From Dietzia sp. B32 (GTDB taxonomy: Bacteria > Actinomycetota > Actinomycetes > Mycobacteriales > Mycobacteriaceae), in the NCBI RefSeq assembly GCF_024732245.1, contig NZ_CP093845.1, positions 1,736,001-1,800,000 of the forward strand: 64,000 bases of DNA. The letters are read 5' to 3'. The translations under genes and the position numbers were made by a program. How positions within the stretch are numbered: position 1 is the first letter of the stretch; each line of letters starts with the position of its first letter. The notes beneath the pieces are model-generated. The model was not told the DNA's origin, ran no database searches, and was given only the letters and a program-made list of their open reading frames with translations. Positions 58,436 through 64,000 of the stretch are shown here, in pieces.

Positions 58436-59467
58436 ATGCCCAGCCCCCGATCGTCCGGCCGCCGCTCGCCCGGTCGCCGCGCCCGGCCCGATCTGTCCCG
58501 CCGGTCCCTGCTGGTCGGCTTGTCCGCGGTTCTCGGCGGGGCGGCGGGGTGGGCGTTGACCTCGGTGATCGCCGGGGATGACGACGACGAGGAGTTCGCC
58601 TCCGGCCAGGGTTCGGACTCGGTGGCACCGCGCCCGTACGTTGCGCCGGAGGGCGCCGTCCGGGTGCGGGAGCCCCGTCGCTTCTACTACACCGATCCGG
58701 GCGACACCGACGGCCAGACGTTCGGCGACCTGTACCTGCCCGATTCGGCCAACCCGGCGCTGCCGGTGGTGGTGCTCATCCACGGCGGAGGTTGGCGGGA
58801 CTCGCTCGGCCTGGCGTACATGGAGAACCATGCGCGCGACCTGGCGTCCTTCGACGTAGCTGTGTGGAACGTCGAGTACCGCCGGGTGGACTCCGGTGGC
58901 GGCTGGCCCACCACCGTGGCGGACGTCTGCGACGCGGTGGACCACCTCGTCGAGGTCTCCGCCCGGGTCGACGACCGGCTCGACCTGCGTCGCGTGGTGG
59001 TGGCCGGGCATTCCTCCGGCGGCCATCTCGCGCTGTGGGTCGCAGGGCGGGCCCGGCTGCCGTCCTCGCTTCCGGGGTCGCGACCCGCGGTGCCCGTCTC
59101 CGGCTGCGTCTCCCTGGCCGGGGTGGCGGACCTCCTCGCGGCCGAGCGCGCCGGCGACCGCTACGTCCACGAACTCCTCGGCGGCCGGCCGGACGATCGC
59201 CGCCAGCGCTACGTTGACGCCTCGCCGACGACCCACCTGCCCACGGGCCTGCCGGTGGTGTGCGTCCACGGCCGCGACGACAAGGTCGTGCCCCCCGAGC
59301 AGTCGGAGGCGTACGTTCGGGCGGCCCGCCGCGCCGGGGACCCGGCCCGCGTCTCGCTCGTGCCGGGCGGCCACGACCCGTGGGGCGACATCACCGGCAC
59401 CGTGTGGCACGACACCCGCGACACCCTGCTCTCCATGGCGCGCCGCAGTCCCAACCCGGCGGGCTAG
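58436..59467 (+). CDS. secreted or anchored alpha/beta-hydrolase (carboxylesterase)
   Basis: The 343-residue protein has a basic start, a twin-arginine motif SRRSLLVGLSAVLGG and a hydrophobic segment at about residues 24-46, so it is probably Tat-exported. The hydrolase domain shows the oxyanion-hole motif IHGGGWRDS, the nucleophile elbow GHSSGG (about residue 184), the acid in HGRDDKVVPP and the His in VPGGHDPW. It belongs to the BD-FAE/esterase-lipase group with the HGGGW loop. ATG 58436 follows AGGAGGTCC (58419-58427). It shares its final CTAG with the stop codon of the convergent SnoaL-like gene (4-nt overlap). Confidence 0.86.
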   Translation: MPSPRSSGRRSPGRRARPDLSRRSLLVGLSAVLGGAAGWALTSVIAGDDDDEEFASGQGSDSVAPRPYVAPEGAVRVREPRRFYYTDPGDTDGQTFGDLYLPDSANPALPVVVLIHGGGWRDSLGLAYMENHARDLASFDVAVWNVEYRRVDSGGGWPTTVADVCDAVDHLVEVSARVDDRLDLRRVVVAGHSSGGHLALWVAGRARLPSSLPGSRPAVPVSGCVSLAGVADLLAAERAGDRYVHELLGGRPDDRRQRYVDASPTTHLPTGLPVVCVHGRDDKVVPPEQSEAYVRAARRAGDPARVSLVPGGHDPWGDITGTVWHDTRDTLLSMARRSPNPAG

Positions 59468-59937
59468 TTCCAGCCGGTGTCCACCCGGATCCGTTCGAGC
59501 CTCCGGTACGCGATCAGCCAGCGCCCGTCCACCCGGCGGTAGCGCTCGTGGTAGTGCCCCCAGCCGTGGAGCCAGCGCTCGCGGCCGTCGACCGACCACC
59601 ACAGCCGGTCCTCCATCGCCCAGACGCCGGTGGCCGTGGCCTCGCCGGTGGTCGGGTCCGGGCCCGTCAGCTCCAGCAGCGGGGTGTGCCCGTGGTGGAC
59701 GCTCGTCACCGGGTTCGGCCCGTCGAGGGTGTCGCGGATCGCGGCGGTGAGCGCCTCGCGACCGCGCACCTGCGCGGCACCGCCGCTGGCGGCCCAGGAT
59801 TCGCTGACCACGTCCTCGGTGTGGCACGGACCGTAGCCGTCCCACTGCTTGGTGTCCATGACGTACAGGCGGCGGGCGAAGACGGCCCGGATCGCCTCGA
59901 GGTCTGCGGCGGTGCCAGCCGACCCGACCCCGCTCAC
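59464..59937 (-). CDS. SnoaL-like domain protein (nuclear transport factor 2 fold)
   Basis: The 157-residue protein has the NTF2-like pattern of the SnoaL_4 group. An N-terminal helix (AADLEAIRAVFARRLYVMDTK) with the Trp-Asp-GYGP stretch is followed by VRGREALTAAIRDTL, then the three-strand block (HHGHTPLLEL, TATGVWAMED, YHERYRRVDGRWLIAYRRLERI). Members are steroid-isomerase-like or dehydratase-like enzymes, and the substrate is unknown. GTG 59937 overlaps the argJ stop by 4 nt (GTGA), so it is translationally coupled to argJ. It ends inside the 4-nt CTAG shared with the esterase gene. Confidence 0.82.
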   Translation of the reverse strand: MSGVGSAGTAADLEAIRAVFARRLYVMDTKQWDGYGPCHTEDVVSESWAASGGAAQVRGREALTAAIRDTLDGPNPVTSVHHGHTPLLELTGPDPTTGEATATGVWAMEDRLWWSVDGRERWLHGWGHYHERYRRVDGRWLIAYRRLERIRVDTGWN

Positions 59938-61148
59938 GTCGTGTAGTCGGCGTTGATCGAGATGTACTCGCGGGTGAGGTCGCAGCCGTAGACCGTGCAG
60001 CTCCCGTCGGCGGCGCCACCCTCCACTCCCAGGTCGACCGCGATGGTGACCTCCTCGGCCTGCATGATCTCGGTGAGCCGTTCGAGCTCGGCCTCGCCCG
60101 GGAACGCGGGATACGTCTCGAGGTCGCCGAACACGATCCGCACCCGCTCGGGGTCGATGTCCGTGTCGTCGTGACACTTGCCGATCGCCATCGCCACCCG
60201 GCCCCAGTTGGGGTCGGCGCCGTGCACCGCGGTCTTGACCAGTGGGGAGTTGAGGATCGCCTTGGCGACCCGCTTGGCCTGCGCGCGGTCACGCGCGCCG
60301 GTCACCTCGACGGTCAGGAGTTTGGTGGCGCCCTCGCCGTCGCGCGCCAGCTGGCGGGTCAGGTCCAGGCAGATCGCCGCGAACGCCTCGCGCAGTTCGT
60401 CCTCCCCGACCGGGTCACCCGACCCGCTCGCCAACGCGATCGCGGTGTCGGAGGTCGAGGTGTCCGTATCGACGGACAAGCAGTTGAAGGTCTCGTCCAC
60501 CGCGGCCCTGAACGCGGCGTCCAGCACACCCGGCTCCACTGCGGCATCGGTGAACAGCACCGCGATCATCGTCGCCATGTCCGGTTCGATCATCCCGACG
60601 CCCTTGGCGATGCCCACGATCTCAGCCGTGCCGCCCGTCGTCGTCGTCATCTCCACCCGCGCGGTCTTGGGGTGGGTGTCCGTGGTCATCATCGCGCCGG
60701 CCAGGGCGACGGCGTCGGCATCGAACTCGGCGTCGGCCAACCCGTCGAGGTGCGTGCGCAGCAGGTCCATCGGGTAGCGCCGCCCGATGACCCCGGTGGA
60801 GGCGATGAGCATCTCCTCCGGCTCGGCGCCCACCGCGCCGGCCGCGTGCTCGAGCACCTCGCGCGCGTCGGCCATGCCCTGCTCACCGGTCGCGACGTTG
60901 GCGTTCTTGGCCACCACCACGACGCCGCGCGCCCGACCGCTCTGTGCGTTGGCGCGGCTGAGCACGACCGACGGGCCGGCGAAGAGGGACCGGGTGAACA
61001 CCGCGGACGACGCCGGGGAGGGGCCGTCGTTGACGACGACGAAGACGTCATCCCCGCGCTCGCGCAGTCCGGCGGCACCCGCGCGGGCGCGGAAGCCCTG
61101 CGGGAGCGGGATCGTCTGGGCGGTGTCGGCGGCGTTCGGCGGCGTCAT
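59934..61148 (-). CDS. argJ: bifunctional glutamate N-acetyltransferase / N-acetylglutamate synthase
   Basis: The 404-residue protein (ATG 61148; a second in-frame ATG at 61157) has the ArgJ autocleavage motif KGVGMIEPDMATMIA, in which Thr near residue 190 becomes the nucleophile at the new N-terminus of the beta chain. It also carries the ASTGVIGRRYPMD segment and GADPNWGRVAMAIG. It transfers acetyl groups from N-acetylornithine to glutamate (and from acetyl-CoA) in arginine synthesis. No argC, argB or argD is next to it, which is unusual. GGGGGAG precedes the start. It is cotranscribed with the SnoaL-like gene. Confidence 0.93.
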   Translation of the reverse strand: MTPPNAADTAQTIPLPQGFRARAGAAGLRERGDDVFVVVNDGPSPASSAVFTRSLFAGPSVVLSRANAQSGRARGVVVVAKNANVATGEQGMADAREVLEHAAGAVGAEPEEMLIASTGVIGRRYPMDLLRTHLDGLADAEFDADAVALAGAMMTTDTHPKTARVEMTTTTGGTAEIVGIAKGVGMIEPDMATMIAVLFTDAAVEPGVLDAAFRAAVDETFNCLSVDTDTSTSDTAIALASGSGDPVGEDELREAFAAICLDLTRQLARDGEGATKLLTVEVTGARDRAQAKRVAKAILNSPLVKTAVHGADPNWGRVAMAIGKCHDDTDIDPERVRIVFGDLETYPAFPGEAELERLTEIMQAEEVTIAVDLGVEGGAADGSCTVYGCDLTREYISINADYTT

Positions 61149-61463
61149 GGCCACCATTCTCCCCCGTACCCGCCCGCGGTGGCACCCGGGCGTCCGATGG
61201 CCCGTCTAACGCGTCCCCGCTCCCCGAGTTTTTTCGCGAATGTGACTCCCCTAACAAAAGAAAGTTCGAGAGGCTCATTATCTGCGTGGATAAAGACATG
61301 TGTGCTGTCCCGGGGGCCCCGAAACCGAGCTGTAGGTAGAAATTCCGCGATCGCTGCGTAACGTCCTCCAGCGGATTCGGGATGTACATCGCGAGTCCGA
61401 AAGCAGGACTGCACCACGAGTGCGGCGCACCCTCGCGCCGCCCGCAGACGAAAGGATCATCAC
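61149..61463 (+). other. 315-bp leader/promoter region of the first small ORF
   Basis: No gene is visible. The part at about 61225-61300 is clearly richer in A and T than the rest of the window (a TTTTTT run, AACAAAAGAAAG, GGATAAAG) and likely holds the promoter. A possible pair is TTCGAG at 61265 and GATAAA at 61289. A small hairpin (CGGCGC/GCGCCG) lies at 61423-61440 just before the ribosome binding site. If transcription starts near 61300 the leader is about 160 nt. Confidence 0.45.
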
Positions 61464-61625
61464 ATGATCGAGCAGATCTTCACCGGTTTCCTCAACTTCT
61501 TCAACAGCCTGATCGGCACCGGCTCCACCGCCGCCGAGGGCTTCGTCAACACCGGCTCCGCCGCTGCCGAGGGTGTCTACGGCACCGTCACCGGCTCGCT
61601 CGGCAACGTCGTGGGCTCGCTCTGA
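61464..61625 (+). CDS. small PorA/PorH-like ORF 1, 53 aa
   Basis: The 53-residue product (starting MIEQIFTGFLNFFNSLIG) has no signal peptide, Lys, Arg or Cys. It is amphipathic and rich in Gly, Ser, Thr and Val with a repeated TGS-A-AEG[FV] pattern: TGSTAAEGFVNTGSAAAEGV. These features match the tiny PorA/PorH pore-forming proteins of Corynebacterium, which act in the mycomembrane, although I see no residue-level homology. The ribosome binding site GACGAAAGGATCATCAC (61447-61463) is nearly identical to that of the second small ORF. AT-rich leader DNA upstream and strong terminators downstream suggest high expression. Confidence 0.75.
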   Translation: MIEQIFTGFLNFFNSLIGTGSTAAEGFVNTGSAAAEGVYGTVTGSLGNVVGSL

Positions 61626-61663
61626 GCTGAGTGACGCTGGACCCGCGAGGTCCTGGTCGCATT

Positions 61664-61699
61664 CAACGCCGACATTCTCTTTCGAGAATGTCGGCGTTG
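61664..61699 (+). terminator. terminator after small ORF 1
   Basis: A perfect 16-bp stem (61664-61679 with 61684-61699) with a TTTC tetraloop, followed by TGCATTTAT. It is one of the best intrinsic terminators in the window. Confidence 0.85.
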
Positions 61700-61730
61700 T
61701 GCATTTATCAGCCCATTCTTCTCCCGCCTT

Positions 61731-61754
61731 CCGGGCTTTTCCGGGAAAGCCCGG
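61731..61754 (+). terminator. second hairpin behind small ORF 1
   Basis: A 9-bp stem (CCGGGCTTT with AAAGCCCGG) and a 6-nt loop, 31 nt after the first terminator. It could be a back-up terminator or part of the upstream control of small ORF 2. Confidence 0.5.
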
Positions 61755-61771
61755 CACGCCTTTCGGCAATG

Positions 61772-61791
61772 AATGTGGCGCAGATCACATT
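61772..61791. promoter_or_regulatory. Crp/GlxR-type site AATGTGGCGCAGATCACATT
   Basis: The site has perfect outer arms AATGTG and CACATT and only one mismatch (G for A) to TGTGA-N6-TCACA. It lies 200 nt upstream of small ORF 2. It suggests cAMP-dependent control of the second small ORF by the GlxR-type global regulator. Confidence 0.6.
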
Positions 61792-61990
61792 AAACCGCGA
61801 GTGCCTGCCAACCAGCGAAAGTAAAGAGCTTTCCCCGTGAACCGCCCGCGCGCGACACTGATCCGGGTGAATCCTGCTGCAGCCCTACGTAGCGTCCAGA
61901 GGTGAGTTCCCGATGAGCCCCGAGCCCACCGGGAACCACGCACACCGATCGACGCACCAGGCGTCGCATCCCCGACGAAAGGACCATCTC

Positions 61991-62149
61991 ATGGGTTCCA
62001 TCGAGACCTTCCTCCCCGGCCTCGCGACCGGCTCCAGCGCTGTCAGCACCGGTTCGCAGGTCGTCGACGGCGGTGCCGACCTGGCCGCCAACGTCCTCCA
62101 GTTCTTCGGCGGCCTCGTCAGCACGGTCACCGACGCCCTCGGTTCCTGA
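61991..62149 (+). CDS. small PorA/PorH-like ORF 2, 52 aa
   Basis: The 52-residue product (starting MGSIETFLPGLATGSSAVSTG) has no signal peptide, Lys, Arg or Cys. It alternates small and hydrophobic residues in two amphipathic segments, the second being ANVLQFFGGLVSTVTDALGS. As with the first small ORF, the length, acidity and amphipathicity match PorH/PorA-type porins, and a FFGG/FFN motif is shared in spirit. ATG 61991 is preceded by GACGAAAGGACCATCTC, matching the leader of ORF 1 in 15 of 17 positions. A strong terminator follows at 62209-62242. Confidence 0.75.
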   Translation: MGSIETFLPGLATGSSAVSTGSQVVDGGADLAANVLQFFGGLVSTVTDALGS

Positions 62150-62208
62150 GCCGACGCGCCTGACGGCGCCTCGCCCGGGCCCGGCTGCGGTCGGCCCGAG
62201 TGCACCGT

Positions 62209-62242
62209 GAGACCGGCCCCCGCTCCGGCGGGGGCCGGTCTC
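62209..62242 (+). terminator. terminator after small ORF 2
   Basis: A perfect 15-bp stem (62209-62223 with 62228-62242) with a TCCG tetraloop, 59 nt after the second small ORF. Confidence 0.82.
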
Positions 62243-62305
62243 CGCGTTTCCGCGACCCGTTCTGTCGCGACCCGTTCCGTCCGGAGGCGCCGGTACCGTG
62301 GAGAC

Positions 62306-62767
62306 ATGGAACTCGACCTGACCCGCCACGTCGCCGCCGACCCCGCGACCGTGTGGGCCGTGCTCGCCGACATCCCGGAGGCGCACCGCACGCTCAGCGG
62401 GGTGCAGGCGGTCGAGATCCTCACGCCCGGCCCGTACCAGCCCGGTCTGCGCTGGCGCGAGACCCGCACGATGTTCGGCATGAAGGCCACCGAGGAGATG
62501 ATGGTGGTGGCCGTCGAGCCGCCGCACTCCACCACGATCGTCGCCGAAAACGGCGGCACCGAGTACAAGACCGTCTTCACTGTCACCCCGGACGCCGACG
62601 GTGGCTCGACCCTGCGGATGCGGTTCAGGGCGCACACCGCGCACGCTCCCGCGGTCTCCCGCGTCGTGATGACCGTGATGGGCCGGTTCGCGGAGAAGTC
62701 CACCCGCAAGACGATGGAGCAGGACCTGGCCGACATCGCCGCCGAGGCCGAACGCCGGGCCGCCTGA
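62306..62767 (+). CDS. SRPBCC-family protein (START-like ligand-binding fold)
   Basis: The 153-residue protein starts at ATG 62306 with the SRPBCC opening LTRHVAADPATVWAVLADIPE, the helix-grip fold of polyketide cyclase/dehydrase-like proteins. A central sheet (LRWRETRTMFG, TTIVAENGGTEYKTVFTV) and a long C-terminal helix (STRKTMEQDLADIAAEAE) follow. It binds a hydrophobic ligand that cannot be predicted. TACCGT (62294-62299) is 6 nt before the ATG, so a leaderless transcript is likely. It is convergent with the nitronate monooxygenase gene. Confidence 0.84.
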   Translation: MELDLTRHVAADPATVWAVLADIPEAHRTLSGVQAVEILTPGPYQPGLRWRETRTMFGMKATEEMMVVAVEPPHSTTIVAENGGTEYKTVFTVTPDADGGSTLRMRFRAHTAHAPAVSRVVMTVMGRFAEKSTRKTMEQDLADIAAEAERRAA

Positions 62768-62798
62768 CCCCCGCTTTCTCCCGACTCGCCGGGGTCCC

Positions 62799-63905
62799 CT
62801 AACCGCGCTGCTGGACCGCCCGGTCCCAGAGGTCCGCGACGACCTCGGCTGCCGGTCGATCGGCGTAGGCGTCGGCCTCCCGCCAGCGGGAGCCGGCCCA
62901 CAGCGGCGGCACCTCGGGGTCGCCGGCCTGCGCGGCGGCCTTCCGCATGGGTCCGGTGAGCAGGTGGAGATGCGGGTACGCCGGGGGCGCGGCCGCGTCG
63001 AACTCGTCCACGAACTCGTTGACCAGTGACCGTGCGAAGCGGCCGGTGTAGCAGCGGGTCGGCCGCGACTCGGTGAACCGGGGGTCCCCGAGCGCGGCCC
63101 GGTGCAGGGCACTCGTACCCGCCTCCGGCGTGCGCAGCAGGACGGTGCCCACCTGGACCCCGTCCGCCCCGGCGGCCAGAACGGCGGCGACGTCCTCGGG
63201 CGTACTGATCCCGCCCGCCGCCACGAACTCCGTCTCCGGCAACTCCTCGCGCACCGCCCGCACCAGTGCCAGCGTCGTGATGTCGTCGGGCTCCTCCCCG
63301 ACCGTCGTCGTGGACCGGTGACCGCCGGCCTCCGCGCTCTGCACCGACAGCCAGTCCGCGCCCACCTCGACCGCACGGCGCGCGTCCGCGACCCCGGCCA
63401 CCGTGACGACCACGGCCGACCCCACGTCCTGCAACGCCCGGACCACCCCGGGGTCCGGGATGCCGAAGGTGAAGGAGACCACCGCGACCGGGTCCTCGAC
63501 CAGGGCGTCCAGGGTGGCGTCCTGGTCGAAGTCGGTGAACTCCGGCCCCGGAGTGAGTGCGACCCCCAGCCGCTGTGCGACCGGTCCGATCGCGGCCGCG
63601 AACTCCGCCACCACGCCGGGGCCACCCGCCGCGGACAGCGCGGCGTCGGAGTCCGCGCGGTCGAGGAGGAAGACGTTGACCCCGAACGGCGCGTCGGTGA
63701 GTTCACGGACGCGAGCCATCTCCGCCCGGGTGCCGGCGGCGTCGAGGTAACCGGAGCCGATCATCGCGATCCCGCCCGCCTCTCCGACGGCGGCGATGAG
63801 CTCCGGTGTCGTGGGCCCGCCCGCCATGGGCGCCCCGATCACGGCGCGGCGCAGGTGGGACGGGAGCAGACGGGCCCGGGCGGGGCGGGAGTCGACGCGA
63901 GTCAT
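62799..63905 (-). CDS. nitronate monooxygenase (2-nitropropane dioxygenase type)
   Basis: The 368-residue FMN-binding TIM-barrel enzyme has the opening PMAGGPTTPELIAAVGEAGG, the FMN-site strand ADWLSVQSAEAGGHRS with the catalytic His, and EFVAAGGISTPEDVAAVLAAGADGVQVGTVLLRT in pieces along the barrel. It oxidises nitronates such as propionate 3-nitronate to carbonyl compounds. The ATG at 63905 overlaps the stop of the partial upstream gene by 4 nt (ATGA), so it is the second gene of an operon extending beyond the window. Confidence 0.92.
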   Translation of the reverse strand: MTRVDSRPARARLLPSHLRRAVIGAPMAGGPTTPELIAAVGEAGGIAMIGSGYLDAAGTRAEMARVRELTDAPFGVNVFLLDRADSDAALSAAGGPGVVAEFAAAIGPVAQRLGVALTPGPEFTDFDQDATLDALVEDPVAVVSFTFGIPDPGVVRALQDVGSAVVVTVAGVADARRAVEVGADWLSVQSAEAGGHRSTTTVGEEPDDITTLALVRAVREELPETEFVAAGGISTPEDVAAVLAAGADGVQVGTVLLRTPEAGTSALHRAALGDPRFTESRPTRCYTGRFARSLVNEFVDEFDAAAPPAYPHLHLLTGPMRKAAAQAGDPEVPPLWAGSRWREADAYADRPAAEVVADLWDRAVQQRG

Positions 63906-64000
63906 GCCTGTGACGCTACGCCCGGGGGCACCGCCCGGCGGCGCGTGACCGCGTAGACCCCGCCCCCGACGACGAAGACGACGACACCCCCGGCCACGGA
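63902..64000 (-). CDS. partial CDS, C-terminal membrane segment of an unknown protein
   Basis: The minus-strand frame entering from the right edge encodes SVAGGVVVFVVGGGVYAVTRRR followed by AVPPGVASQA and TGA at 63904-63902. The run is given here in two parts because only 32 residues are visible. A hydrophobic segment followed by three arginines looks like a terminal membrane anchor with a cytoplasmic tail. The stop overlaps the nitronate monooxygenase ATG by 4 nt, which supports real translation. The identity cannot be told. Confidence 0.55.
   Translation of the reverse strand, partial: SVAGGVVVFVVGGGVYAVTRRRAVPPGVASQA

Larger units (their letters stand above)
61626..61990 (+). other. 365-bp region between the two small ORFs
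   Basis: It holds a strong terminator (61664-61699), a second hairpin (61731-61754), a Crp/GlxR-type site (61772-61791), an AT-rich stretch to about 61830 and the leader of the second small ORF. No further gene is supported. Confidence 0.6.

Noticed and set aside
61382-61840. Other small frames overlapping the porin-like locus (starting 61382, 61573 and 61631)
   Set aside because: They run across the terminator stems or in another frame of the small ORFs, lack ribosome binding sites and have no amphipathic character.
63869-63925. Leaderless start for nitronate monooxygenase from TAGCGT upstream of its ATG
   Set aside because: The hexamer is inside the partial upstream coding sequence whose stop overlaps the ATG, so translational coupling within an operon is the simpler reading.
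1-64000. tRNA, rRNA, CRISPR, insertion sequence, prophage or att site
   Set aside because: I looked for clover-leaf TTCGA/TTCAA loops, repeat-spacer arrays, transposase motifs and flanking repeats and found none. Base composition is uniform except for a few short AT-rich promoter regions.

Overview
This is a 64 kb stretch of chromosome from a very GC-rich actinobacterium with a mycolic-acid cell envelope (order Mycobacteriales/Corynebacteriales). The gene content points to Dietzia or a close relative, but that genus name is inference. The evidence is a set of envelope genes typical of mycolata: an MmpL3-type trehalose monomycolate flippase, an AftD-type arabinofuranosyltransferase with its small DUF2613 partner, a DUF3068 (PgfA-like) protein and a TmaT-like acyltransferase. 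GTP-dependent PEP carboxykinase, L,D-transpeptidases of mycobacterial architecture and many leaderless-looking gene starts agree. I see no rRNA, tRNA, CRISPR array, insertion sequence, phage gene or replication origin. The window reads as core chromosome.

Layout. 1-9 kb: a partial pseudouridine synthase, stress genes (universal stress protein, GNAT, GlsB-type membrane protein), two TetR regulators, small lipoproteins, and two tandem L,D-transpeptidases. 9-13.4 kb: a glycerophosphodiester/sugar ABC importer in the ugpAEBC order. 13.4-19 kb: a translationally coupled reductase-lipase-lipase operon, then cytochrome c oxidase subunit I (ctaD) divergent from a Crp/Fnr-type regulator. 19-25 kb: M13 metalloprotease, small membrane proteins, a pentapeptide-repeat protein and a secreted GH25 muramidase. 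25-35.4 kb: a block matching in content and order what I recall of M. tuberculosis Rv0204c-Rv0211 (YbhN-like protein, mmpL3, NYN protein, trmB, two unknown proteins, pckA). 35.5-41 kb: a two-component system coupled to a His/Pro-rich secreted protein, then an MFS pump with a divergent TetR regulator. 41-55.7 kb: a second block matching Rv0223c-Rv0228 and Rv0236c/Rv0236A (aldehyde dehydrogenase, methyltransferase, glycosyltransferase, membrane proteins, flippase, pgfA, tmaT, aftD). 55.8-64 kb: TetR-fadD6 operon, an esterase, a solitary argJ, two very small PorA/PorH-like ORFs, a SRPBCC protein and nitronate monooxygenase.

How the genes work together. Much of the window serves the envelope. MmpL3, PgfA and TmaT are linked to trehalose mycolate trafficking, AftD to arabinan assembly, the L,D-transpeptidases to peptidoglycan, and the two tiny ORFs at 61.5-62.1 kb are candidate mycomembrane pore-formers. 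Regulatory DNA can be read directly at several places: perfect palindromes in front of ctaD/crp, the DUF4395/pentapeptide pair and the TetR-fadD6 operon; paired sites between the MFS pump and its TetR; a near-perfect Crp/GlxR-type site inside the small-porin locus; and strong bidirectional terminators between convergent genes.

Limits: all family assignments come from reading motifs and recalled gene order, without database searches. Functions of DUF proteins are largely unknown.
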